Shown here in pieces: positions 1 to 10,161 of a DNA stretch of 64,000 bases. Origin of the DNA: Neostapfia colusana (lineage: Eukaryota > Streptophyta > Magnoliopsida > Poales > Poaceae); contig JASWHV010000008.1 of the NCBI GenBank assembly GCA_030760725.1, positions 54,287,671-54,351,670 on the forward strand. The letters run 5' to 3'. Under the pieces are notes generated by a model that was not told where the DNA came from, made no database searches, and saw only the letters and a list, made by a program, of their open reading frames with translations. The first letter of the stretch is position 1, and each line of letters opens with the position of its first letter. The position numbers and the translations under genes were made by a program.

Positions 1-152
1 ACCAGTCACCGTTGGCCACCTGCAGTGCTAGTAAGAAACTTGTAAGAGCAGGGTAAGACACATCTTACTGATCGATTTTCCACCCACTTCGGAGAGCGTA
101 GTAATAAGGTTCTTCACGATCTTTTTGACTTCGTTTCTGTTTTGTACTAACA
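1..152 (+). other. Element A leader or 5' LTR tail
   Basis: This is non-coding sequence before the gag start of element A. No primer binding site is recognisable, so I cannot say where the 5' LTR ends. Unlike the inner elements, no AG splice acceptor lies directly before the gag ATG at 153. Confidence 0.5.
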
Positions 153-1709
153 ATGACAGGAAAGAAGCCTATGGATAAAACCTCTGGTTCTACACCTCCG
201 GATGATGATGAGTGCGTGTCCCATATGGAACTAAGGGACATGATGCGGGCAATGACCGAAGCTTTCAACAATTACCAGACCACTACAACAGCCACCTTTC
301 AGAGGCTCCATACAAGTGTTGCTGGTCTGACCACACGGTTGGATGAGATGGAGACTCGTCTTCCCCAACAAGCTACACCCTCTATCATCCTTGATGGTGA
401 TGCACATGCTCACTACGACACAGAGGATGACTTCAATAACGATGAGGTTGATGCACAGCAGCGCGGTCTCCCTCAACGAAATCTTCAAGGTATGGGAGGT
501 AGACCTCGTCCTCATGCTCCTGAACAAGATAATGATCCTTATGCTAAGATTAAGTTTTCTATTCCAACATTTTATGGATCTTATGATGCTGAGACTTACT
601 TGGATTGGGAGATGATGGTAGAACAAAAATTTAGCTCTCATCTTGTTCCTGAGCGACATAGAGTTAGACAAGCCACTAGTGAGTTCAAAGATTTTGCTAT
701 AATTTGGTGGAATGAACTTGTCAATACACGTAATGCACCACATACATGGACTGCGTTAAAAGAAGAGATGCGCTCTAGGTTTGTTCCTCCTTCATATAGA
801 CGTGATCTTCTTAAGAAATTGCAATGCTTTGATCATGGTGACATGACTGTCCAAGAGTACTACCAAGAGTTGCAGAAAGGTATGCTTCGTTGTGGGGTAG
901 TTGAGGATCAGGAAGACCAAATTGTTAGGTTTTATGGGGGCTTGCGGCGTGAGATCCAGGACATAGTTGACTACAAGGAATATCATTCTATTTAACGTTT
1001 ATTTCAACTTGCTATGTTAGTAGAAAAAGAAGTGCAGGGTCGCCAACAGCAGCGGCGGAACAACACCTTCGCGCCACGACAATTTCCGGTGCCATCCAAA
1101 GCAGCGCCCTCCTCGAGCGTACGTGCTTCTACACAACCCTCCACGGGTGTTGTACGCAGCAGCATCGCATCTTCTACATCATGGGGACAAGATAACAGCA
1201 AGTCCCAGATGCTTCCAGGTGTTGCAGCAAAGGCGGCTGCACCCAACACTTCGACAAGTCGCAGCTCCGACATCAAGTGCCATCGCTGCCAGGGACTTGG
1301 CCATATGCAACGAGATTGCCCCAGCAAACGGGAGACCATTGCCACTGCTGATGGTGAGTATGTTAGTGCTTCTGATATTGAAGATGAAAATATTATTGCA
1401 ACTAACATTTCAGGTTCGGATGATGGTGTTGAGGAGGTTCTTGGTACATCTGCGACAAACAACTATAGGACTTTGATTGTGCAGCGAGCTTTGAGTGCCA
1501 CGGTTCGGGAGGACAACAACCGCCAATGTCACAACCTTTTCAACATGTTTCTCGTCGTCAAGGACTGCCGTGTACACACCATCATTGATGGTGGTAGCTG
1601 CAACAATTTGGTGAATTTTGAGGTGGTCAAGAAGCTTGGCTTGACCACACGGGAGCATCCCCACCCTTATCACATTCAATGGTTTAACAACAAGATAAGG
1701 TTAAGGTAA
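153..1709 (+). pseudogene. Element A gag-protease, broken
   Basis: This encodes the capsid/nucleocapsid and the start of the aspartic protease. The capsid domain covers roughly codons 130-280. A CCHC zinc knuckle (C-x2-C-x4-H-x4-C) is at 1278-1319. A protease-like DGGS motif is near 1585. An in-frame TAA at 993-995 stands where related gags read Gln, so CAA to TAA is the likely change; the same frame reopens at once. A one-base frameshift near 1690 moves the reading frame to the one that continues at 1694 into pol. The start is the first ATG before the conserved region. Broken, but its identity is clear. Confidence 0.85.
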
Positions 1710-4700
1710 CCCAAACAGCAAGGATACATTTTTCCGTTGGTTCTTATCATGATTTTGCTGATTTTGATGTTGTACCTATGGATGTTTGTTCTCTTTTGTT
1801 GGGACGTCCTTGGGAGTTTGATACTGATGCTATTTACCATGGTCGATCTAATAAGTATACTCTCATACATAAGGGCAAAAAAATTGTGTTGCTTCCTATG
1901 AGTCCCACTGAAATTGTACAATTTGAGCAGGAGAAAAAGAATAATGCTAAGCAAAATGGTGTTTTCAATTCTGAAATTCAGCAACCTATTAAGTTGAAAA
2001 ATCCTATTTTGCTTGCAACTAAATCTGATCTTGATGATTTATATGCCTCTAATGGAACTTGCTATGCTTTAGTGTGCAAACATGCTTTATATTCCGTTGA
2101 GGATACATCCATTGTCTTGCCACCTGCTGTTGCTAACCTTTTGCAAGAATATATGGATGTTTTTCCATCAGAGATACCCCCTGGATTACCACCTGTGCGA
2201 GCCATTGAGCACAAGATTGATTTGGTTCCAGGGGCGAGCTTGCCAAACCGTGCTGCCTACAGGACCAACCCCGACGAGACTAAGGAAATTCAGCGACAAG
2301 TCCAAGATCTTCTGGACCGCGGGTACATTCGTGAGAGCCTTAGTCCTTGTTCTGTTCCTGTTCTTTTGTTTCCAAAAAAAGATGGCACTTGGCACATGTT
2401 TGTTGATTGTAGAGCCATCAATAACATTACCATTCGTTATCGCTATCCTATTCCTAGATTGGATGACATAATTTATGAGTTGAGTGGTTCTGTTATTTTC
2501 TCCAAGATTGATTTGCGCAGTGTGTATCATCAGATTCGTATGGCTTTAGGTGATGAATGGAAAACTGCTTTTAAAACTAAATTTGGACTTTATGAATGGT
2601 TAGTCATGCCATTTGGTTTAACTAATGCGCCCAGCACTTTCATGAGGTTGATGAATGAGGTTTTACGTGCTTTCATTGGTAAATTTGTGGTGGTTTACTT
2701 TGATGATATCCTTATTTACAGCAAGTCATATGATGAGCATCTTGAACATTTGCGTGCTGTTTTTAATGTCTTGCGCGATGCACGTTTATATGGTAACCTT
2801 GAGAAGTGCACCTTTTGCACCGATCATGTGTCTTTTCTTGGGTATGTTGCTACTTCGCAGGGCATTGAGGTGGACGAGGCAAAGATTGTTGCCATCACGA
2901 GCTGGCCAATTCCGACTACGGTCACACAGGTTCAGAGTTTTCTTGGTCTCGCAGGTTTCTACCGGCGATTCATGCGGGATTTCAGCACCATTGCGGCACC
3001 TCTCCACGAGTTGACAAAGCATGGAGTGCCGTTTCGATGGGGACTAGCAAAACAACAAGCTTTTGATGTTCTCAAGTCGAAGCTCACACAAGCACCATTG
3101 CTGCAACTTCCTGATTTTGAGAAGACCTTCAAGCTTGAATGTGACGCGAGCGGTATTGGCATTGGAGGAGTGCTAATTCAAGGAGGTAAACCTGTTGCCT
3201 TCTTTAGTGAAAAATTGCATGGGCCTTCGCTGAATTGTTCTACATATGACAAAGAACTTTATGCTTTAGTGCGTCTTGCAAACTTGGCAACATTACCTAT
3301 GGTCTAAAGAATTTGTCATACATTCAGATCATGAGTCTTTGAAGTATCTTAAAGGACAAGCTAATCTGAACAAACGTCATGATAAATGGATTGAGTTCAT
3401 AGAATCATTTCCTTACATCATTAAACATAAGAAAGGGAAAGACAATGTGATTGCCGATGCTTTATCTAGACATTATACCATGCTGTCCCAACTTTCTCAT
3501 AAAATCTTTGGTTTGGAAACCATAAAGAGGTTATATGCTACTGATTTGGACTTCAAAGATGCCTTTGAATATTGTAGAGAGGGAAGAACGTGGCAAAAAT
3601 TCCTGCTGCGTGAAGGCCTTCTCTACCGTGCTAACAAGCTGTGTGTTCCAGCTAGCTCCGTTCGTCTTTTGTTGTTGCAGGAAGCGCATGGAGGTGGTTT
3701 GATGGGACATTTTGGTGTTAAAAAGACAGAGGATGTGCTGGCCGCTCACTTCTTTTGGCCACAAATGAGGCGTGATGTGGAGCGCTACGTTTCACGTTGC
3801 ACGACATGCAACAAAGCTAAGTCTCGACTTAACCCACATGGTCTTTATATGCCTCTTCCGGTTCCTAGTGCACCTTGGGAGGATATTTCTATTGACTTTG
3901 TTTTAGGATTGCCTAGAACAAAGAGGGGTAGGGATAGTGTATTTGTGGTTGTTGATCGTTTCTCTAAAATGGCTCATTTTATACCCTGCCACAAGACCGA
4001 TAATGTTTCACATGTTGCTGATTTGTTCTTTAATGAGGTTGTGCGTTTGCATGGTGTTCCCAATACTATTGTTTCTGATAGGGATGCTAAGTTTTTGAGT
4101 CACTTTTGGAGAACTTTATGGTATAAATTGGGAACAAAGTTGCTGTTTTCTACTACTTGTCATCCACAAACTGATGGGCAAACAGAGGTAGTTAATCGTA
4201 CCTTATCTACTATGTTGTGGGCTGTTTTAAAAGACAATTTGAGGTTGTGGGAGGAGTGTTTGCCACATATTGAGTTTGCTTATAACAGGTCTATTCACTC
4301 CACAACCAAGTTAAGTCCGTTTATGGTAGTCTATGGTTTCAATCCTCGTGCTCCAATTGATTTGCTACCTTTACCACATACTGAAATTGTGAACTTAGAT
4401 GCTACACAACATTCAGAATTTATTCTTAAGTTGCATGAAACTACTAAGTTACAAATTGAAAAAATGAATGAAAAGTATCGCATTGCTGCTAGTAAAGGTA
4501 GGAAGGAGGTAAAATTGGAACCCGGTGATTTGGTGTGGGTTCATTTGAGAAAAGATAGGTTCCCGGATTTGAGAAAGTCCAAACTCATGCCACGTGCTGC
4601 TGGACCTTTTAAGGTTCTTGACAAGATAAATGACAATGCATATAAATTTGAGTTGCCTCCCGAGTTTGGGGTTAGTCCCACATTTAACATTTCAGATTTG

Positions 4701-5054
4701 AAGCCATACTTGGGTGAGGAAGATGAGCTTGAGTCGAGGACGACTCCAATTTAAAAGGGGGAGGATGATGAGGACATCTCTCCTTTGCATACAATGCAAG
4801 GACCGATCACTAGAGCACGTGCACGACAATTGGATCTCCAGGTACGTTCTAACCTTGTCAATTGTTTTTCAGAACCTACGCTTGTTTCCATGCATGTTTT
4901 ATTGATTAGGAACAATGGAGAGGACCAGCAAGGGCTGGGAGGAGTCCAAGGAGTCAAGGAGGAGGAGATAGGACGTGCACACCAAGGAGGAGCCCAAGTA
5001 CAACTCGACTTCGACTCCACCTCGGGTTCCAGGAGCTACCTTGACGAAAACTGA
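1694..5054 (+). pseudogene. Element A reverse transcriptase-RNase H-integrase, broken
   Basis: This is the pol part of element A. The reverse transcriptase has its catalytic FDD at 2699-2707. RNase H follows, with its DAS motif near 3140. A frameshift at about 3271-3277 splits RNase H, after which the frame runs on through the integrase HHCC zinc region (about 3690-3810) and the D,D,E core. The obvious ORF ends at TAA 4752-4754. The same frame stays open from there to 5054, through an acidic stretch and a basic TRARAR segment, crossing the polypurine tract and the LTR start. CRM integrases are known to end inside the 3' LTR, so the TAA is probably another CAA-to-TAA nonsense change and not the native stop. 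Confidence 0.8.
4751..4765 (+). other. Element A polypurine tract
   Basis: A purine-rich run lies directly before the LTR start TGATGAGG. It would prime plus-strand synthesis. It also lies inside the extended pol frame. Confidence 0.7.
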
Positions 5055-5337
5055 CGTCCCGGACACATACTGAGTCGGATTTGGACGTTCTATATATGGT
5101 TGGAACTGTGATTTGATAAAGCTTCCAATGGAACCAGCCCCACCTCAAAATTCCTTCTAAGTTGACGGGAATCAGCGAAACAAGTAGGCGTCCATAATCT
5201 GTCCGGTGCTGCGCCACCGCCTTTTGGGCTGCTGGCCCGTGTATTGTGTGGAAGCCCATTAGGGTTGCATCCAGGGGTCTTGCACGCCCCTAAACTCCTT
5301 TTTATACAGCATCCGTCACCACATTAGGGTCGGGTTT
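4766..5337 (+). repeat. Element A 3' LTR, truncated by element B
   Basis: The LTR starts TGATGAGGACATC directly after the polypurine tract. It contains the last 290 bp of the extended pol frame, followed by non-coding sequence. It is interrupted at 5338 by the inverted end of element B. The last bases before the junction are GGTTT, the expected target duplication of B, whose other copy is off-window. No 5' LTR is available for comparison. Confidence 0.7.
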
Positions 5338-6014
5338 TGTCACACCCGGTTTCTCCGAAGAACAACCGAGTGAATACCACATGTGTGCCAGGATCATTCT
5401 CTCATACATGTGATGACAAATAGTAAAGCATCATTTGTTACAAGCTAGGTGTTGAATATAAATAAGTCTTACATAGCATACATCTCGATGGATGATAATA
5501 AGTTCATGACATGTCAATAAAACAGCAGCGGAATATAAATCTTGTGGGCTCCGTCATAGGCGTTGCCCGGGGGACTCCGTGAACCTAGAATCCTTCCTCG
5601 GGACCAAAGTCTTGGTCATTAAACACCACATCATTCTCTTGACCTGAGCAACAATATAAACCAACAGAAAAGCAAGTTTGAGTACCGTGGGTACTCAACA
5701 TGTGTGGGAAAGTTATGTCATGCATGGCTAGAGCAAGGAGAGGTTGAACTCATGGTTAAAGCACTACGCAATTATTACCTATCACCTTAGCTTATTAAGC
5801 ACCTACATTACTACACAGGTGGAATGGATCCCAATCCCTCAACCCATCATCATTATCAAGTAAACATAGTCTCATCTCCAATGTTAAGCTTCCCGCTTAA
5901 CATCCTCAACATCCCAATTCATCATCCTCTAATCATGAATAAGTCCAAGCCGCTATTGACTGTGAGCACGGCTGTCATGACAGTTTTGACTCTGCAGAGT
6001 TTGCACCACTGTAC
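5338..6014 (-). mobile_element. Element B: partial LTR, same family as element E, inverted
   Basis: On the minus strand this is the last 677 bp of an LTR ending in CGGGTGTGACA. It matches the distal part of the element E LTRs (about 22918-23587) with moderate divergence, so it is a different subfamily member. It carries the poly(A)-side region and the last acidic exon. It begins cleanly at 5338 inside the LTR of A and is cut at 6014 by the insertion of C. The rest of B must lie beyond the right edge of the window. Confidence 0.85.
5585..5643 (-). other. Last acidic LTR exon of element B
   Basis: This 59-bp exon candidate follows a CTCAG acceptor and ends in TAG, matching the last exon in the element E LTRs (23282-23340) in length, phase and stop. 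Relative to E it shows Asp/Glu swaps, Tyr to Phe, Gly to Val and silent third-position changes, with no gaps. That is what a protein-coding exon under constraint would look like. Its partner exon lies beyond the interrupted part of the LTR. Confidence 0.5.
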
Positions 6015-6243
6015 TGACACGACCCCAAAGGTCTTGTCGAGCCAGGATCACGCTGACGGGTGCTGCGTTGCACAGCACCGGATAACACACGTCAAAGGTA
6101 CAAAGCGGAAGCGAAATTTTATTACATAAACAAGTTATGAACATGTTTACATCAAAATAAGTTCAGTCTACACTCGCGGGCGTAGACTAAGCATCAAGTG
6201 CACGTTCAGCCCTTGAACGTGTCCTTGCTAGCACACACGCACA

Positions 6244-7503
6244 CTAACTCTGCGGCGTGCACGACTCCCACTCGACAGGGTTCCCCTCCTGGGGTTCCGT
6301 CTCCTCTTCGGGAGTCCCTTCCTCATAGAACCCTGCAAAAGCTTCAAACACAAGCAGTGAGCACGAAGGCTCAGCAAGTCTGACCCGTCTCACCTAAACA
6401 TGGAACTTCTACATGAGGGTTGATGGGTACATGAGGTAAAATCATTTGCAAAGGACTCGCCTAATTAGTAGAACCTTACTTTCAAGTTTTAGCAGCAGGT
6501 TGTGGAGAACCTTACGCTAAGGCACATGAGAGAGCCACAATCAAACAAGAAACGCATTTCTCTCATGTACTTTGCCCAAAGTTGAAATGAACTTTAGTTA
6601 GCTCTAAACTACAGCAAGTCATTAGCAATCAAGTCCATCTTTCAATCAGCAACATTTTAACATGTAACTAGCCTGTTCTTTCTACGTCACGGTACAGTGA
6701 ACAAGTGGTACTCACTGACCGTGAGGGACGGCGATTATAATCGATTTACACCTGCAGGGTTATCCGAACAACCCGTCACGTACGCCCATACTCGATGTTG
6801 CCTACAACAACCGTCACGGACGCCGTACGCAACTACCTTTCTCCCGTCAGCCAAATATTGAACTGGTCCCATTGTCCCGAGCAAGAGGTCTCTGCACGCG
6901 CATCTCAGTGCCGCCAGCCGATTTACACCTCAAGCTCTCAACCTACCCTCTGAACGACGGGCAATGCCTCAATACCCAGCTACCCGATTTACATCGGTTT
7001 CCTGATTCCCATATAGCCGGTAGGTCTTGGGTACTGTTCTAGCTTGTTCAACAGGCCCGCACACGGCTCAGTTCTCAATCGACACAAGCGGAGCTACAGC
7101 ACACAGGCCCCAAAGTCCTGCTGCCCTTACCCCCCGCTCGGTCTCATTTACTTGCCATGTGTTTCATGTGCTATCACTACCCGAGTAGAGTGCCTCTAGC
7201 CTATGCTCGCGAGTAGTTCCAACTACTCGACTTGTACCGAATCCTACTCTATCATAGCAATGCAGTAGCTAACGGGGTTTGCAATCCTAAACCCAACCCA
7301 TGGTTCTCTTGGCTATGCAGTGGGGTTTCCAAACAAGACTCTAATGCAAAGAATAAAGTAATCAAGTATGTGCTCAAAACAATAAAAATTTGTAAAAACG
7401 GTTAATGCAAACCGGAGCTTGCCTTGCTGCTCTTGGTCGTAGGCTAGCTGCTCCTCCGGAGTAACGAAGTCTAGGACTTTGGGTTCCTCCTCGACCTTAG
7501 CGA
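6244..7503 (-). other. Acidic two-exon module in element C 3' LTR
   Basis: The first exon is 7423-7503 (81 bp), after an AG acceptor and before an AG|GCAAG donor. The GC-AG intron is 6333-7422 (1090 bp). The last exon is 6244-6332 (89 bp), ending in TAG. The donor splits the codon after its first base, the same phase as in D, E and F. The encoded peptide is strongly acidic (EEEP, TPEEQ, TPEEET) and ends in a CTP motif near the stop. The 5' exon carrying the start codon is not resolved. Splicing is inferred, not shown. Confidence 0.5.
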
Positions 7504-8645
7504 CTACATGATAAAAGCAATACATGTATTAATTTAAATGCAGTTGTATTTACTTTTAATCTTGTGAAGTCTATAACTCTTACTAGACAAGCCAATGACT
7601 GTGAAACTTTTACTGTGGCTTGGTTACAACCTAAACAGAGACTTGGTCAAGTTTTAGTTGCAGCAAAGCTCATTTGAGCCCTCCACAATTAATTATTTAC
7701 TCGACCTTAATTGGCACTCTTAGGGTGTTCTAGGGATTTTTATGAAACAAACTATGACTTTATGAAAACTAGATTTTCAGAGGGCTCTAATGGAGTTGCT
7801 CTCACTTAATTTGAAGGTTCCTAGCTAAAGATATGAGCTAAACAATTTCAGAGAAAATTCTGAAAATGTTTCTGAACACTTTCTATTTTCTCTGGAACAG
7901 TTTCACTAATCACACCATTAGGTGGATCAAATGAGCTCCAATGGGTCTGAAATTTTTATGGTAGTTCAGGGATATTTTAGTGAACATCCCAGCAAAATTT
8001 CAGAATTTTCCTCCAAAGGATTCTCCAGTTAGAATTCCAACCAGTTTAAAACTTGAGGAATTAATTCTGGAGAAATAAGGAATTTCATGAAGTAAAACTT
8101 GATTTGCTGGAAAGTACTCAGAGAGATGAATCCAACAAAATTTGGTTCACTCGATTTGGAGCTTTCTAGCCAAAGTTATGAGGATTTGAAGTTTGGAGGA
8201 ATTCTGAAAATCGGCGACAAGTTTAAATCTCGCGGGGGCCTGCGGGGACACGTGTTGAGCGCGGAGGTGTCCGACACACCGGAGCTCACAGGGTATTTGC
8301 GCGCCAGTACAGCCAATCCCGGCTACACCCGATCCCGATTTAAATTCTTCAGCCGCTGACACGTGGGCCAGCCGGCTTCGTCTTCCTCCCGCCGCTCTCT
8401 CGCGCCCGCGCCGCCGACCTCGCCGGAGCAGACTCGGAGCTCGCCGGCTCGCCGCTGCCGGACCTCCCATGGTCTGAAACTCGCCGCCAAGGGGTTGTCG
8501 ACGTCGAGGAACACGTCGGTGGTGTCAGGTTGGGCTGGGGGTGACCGGAAATAGCCCGGCGACGTGCCGCGGCCTCAGTTGAGGTTCGGCGTCGTCGACC
8601 ATGGGTTCTAACCCGCCAACACCTCGAACAAACGGTCCTACAGCA

Positions 8646-8738
8646 TCAGTGTACCTCTAGGAAGCTCGACAAGGTGTCAAACAGGTTCAGGGATGGCGGC
8701 AAGTCGGTCGGTACCGTGTGACCGATCGTGCCTGCCAT
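8646..8738 (-). other. Small ORF in element C LTR, 30 codons
   Basis: This short reading frame starts MAGTIGHTV and ends in SFLEVH before TGA. The same frame is in the other LTR of C (47180-47272), and a diverged 33-codon version is in element F (48714-48815), which also begins MA and ends SEVH. The GAGGT before the stop could also act as a weak splice donor. It may be a leader peptide, part of the missing 5' exon, or chance. Confidence 0.3.
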
Positions 8739-10093
8739 GACCGCCCTTGATCGAGCTCGAAATTCGTCACTCCTAGACAGTTTCACGCCACGGATGCAGA
8801 AAAGAACTTGATCACCGGCTAGTCCAGCGTCTATGTGCAAGATTTGATAACCTCCGAAAGATCATAGAGCGAGAATTTGAAGAATCCGTACCGGAAGCTC
8901 GGTTTACGGTCGCCGGAGCAAAACGGGAAATTCTCTGTGGATTCTTCACGGTTTGCTTCCAAACTTGGAGGAGAGCAGCACGGTGGTCGCGTGCTCCTGT
9001 TGCCTCTCTTGCTGGACTGTGAAAACGCCTGTGGAACGCTGTCCACGGGCGCCTGACTCTCGGCTGAGGATAGGTCGCCGCGGTGGCGATTGTTTTCGGG
9101 CAAAGGAGGTCGGAGCTCGGGGTTTCTGGCGTTGGGGAGGTGGAGTGCGACCTCAGGTTGCTGTCTAGCAGCTCAGGAACGAAGGAGGAGATTGTTTTGC
9201 TGGTTTTCCCGATTGAGCAGAGAGCTGCAGTGAGAAACAATGCCGCTGCTCGGGTTTGCCCGCAAGAAGATAAAGCCGGCCGACTCCTGCTCGGCTGAGG
9301 CGGTGCCGGTCGCATGGGGGCGCGAGCAAGCCGCCCTGGGCGCCAGCGCGCGGATAGGGGAAGCAGCTGGTGGCGCCGGCAGCTGCTCGGTGGCACAGCC
9401 GACAGCTGCTCGGTGGAATTTCCCACCGAGGCTGTGACTTTGTGTGCAAGTTTTGCCTCCTTCTCTCTATGACATGTGGGTCCCACCCAGGGTTTTAACC
9501 TCTGAAATTTACTCCTAATCACTGTTGCAAACAGTGAGCCCCATAATACCCCTGGTGATTCAAATTATTCACCCATGAGCCATTTGAATTGATTAGAATT
9601 CAAATTGGATTTGGTTTGAATGAATTTCAGCACAAGTTCAGTTTTGAATTCAAATAAAGTTTGAATTTGTCCCACTTAGCTCATGTCAAGATCAACTCCA
9701 AATGGAGTGAAAATTGGTGTGTGAGCTCAAAAAAATGTGCTGAATAAGAATATGCCTCCCACTTTTAAATTCATGGGGTAAAAACAGTTTGAATTTGAAT
9801 ATGGTTTCAAACTGCCCTATTTCTAACTATACCCAAAATGACCTCAAAAAGGTTGTGAATTTGGGTGAAACTTGGCATGGACATCCTTAGCAATGTGTAG
9901 GAGTTTTTATATGTCCAGCCCACCTATATCACATGTGGGAAATACCACTTTTGCAATATGTGAGTTTGTTCTCTAATGAGCATGTTGATGGTGGTTACTT
10001 GCTCTTCATTTGTGTTCATCATCTTTCCTCAAATGAGGTGTGTGGTGTGGTGATGAACACTTCAAATGTGTGCCAAAAACTGAGGCCCTTACA

Positions 10094-10127
10094 TTCCTCC
10101 CCCTTAAAAGAATCTCGTCCCGAGATT
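10094..10127 (-). other. Element C polypurine tract and hairpin
   Basis: On the minus strand, the inverted repeat AATCTCGGGACGAGATT (10111-10127) is followed by a TTTTAAGGGGGAGGAA-type polypurine tract ending at the LTR start. The tract primes plus-strand DNA synthesis. The hairpin is shared with D, E and F. Confidence 0.8.
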
Positions 10128-10161
10128 ATAAGGTGAAAATGAGAGAGAGGACGGTGGAAAA

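Larger units (their letters stand above)
1..5337 (+). mobile_element. Element A: CRM-like Ty3/gypsy chromovirus, 5' end off-window
   Basis: This is a decayed LTR retrotransposon, read left to right as gag, protease, reverse transcriptase, RNase H, integrase and 3' LTR. The window opens inside its leader or 5' LTR, so the element is incomplete on the left. On the right its 3' LTR is cut by element B at 5338. Assignment to the CRM lineage rests on three things: the gag type, an LTR beginning TGATGAGGACAT, and a pol frame that continues past the polypurine tract into the 3' LTR. The last is a known habit of CRM elements. The coding region carries two nonsense codons and two frameshifts, so it is dead. 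It is the oldest layer of the nest. The CRM assignment is a family-level inference; Ty3/gypsy itself is certain. Confidence 0.9.
6015..10093 (-). repeat. Element C 3' LTR (uninterrupted)
   Basis: This 4079-bp LTR reads TGTAAGGGCC...GTCGTGTCA on the minus strand. It serves as an internal empty-site control: the sites hit in the 5' LTR are intact here, ACTCG at 6172-6176 (target of D) and CGAAA at 8855-8859 (target of F). A GC-rich promoter block (about 8365-9450) differs strongly from that of element F, while both flanks match. No clean TATA box is seen; a TTTAT motif lies near 9280. Confidence 0.92.

Noticed and set aside
8812..9522. A host gene on the minus strand (236-codon frame)
   Set aside because: It lies wholly inside the C LTR promoter block, reappears in the other LTR (63040-63492 and 62677-63073) with shifted ends, and has no recognisable domain.
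6015..10093. A CRISPR array or tandem repeat origin for the many repeated blocks
   Set aside because: The repeats are kilobase-scale LTR copies in a plant genome, with no short regularly spaced units.
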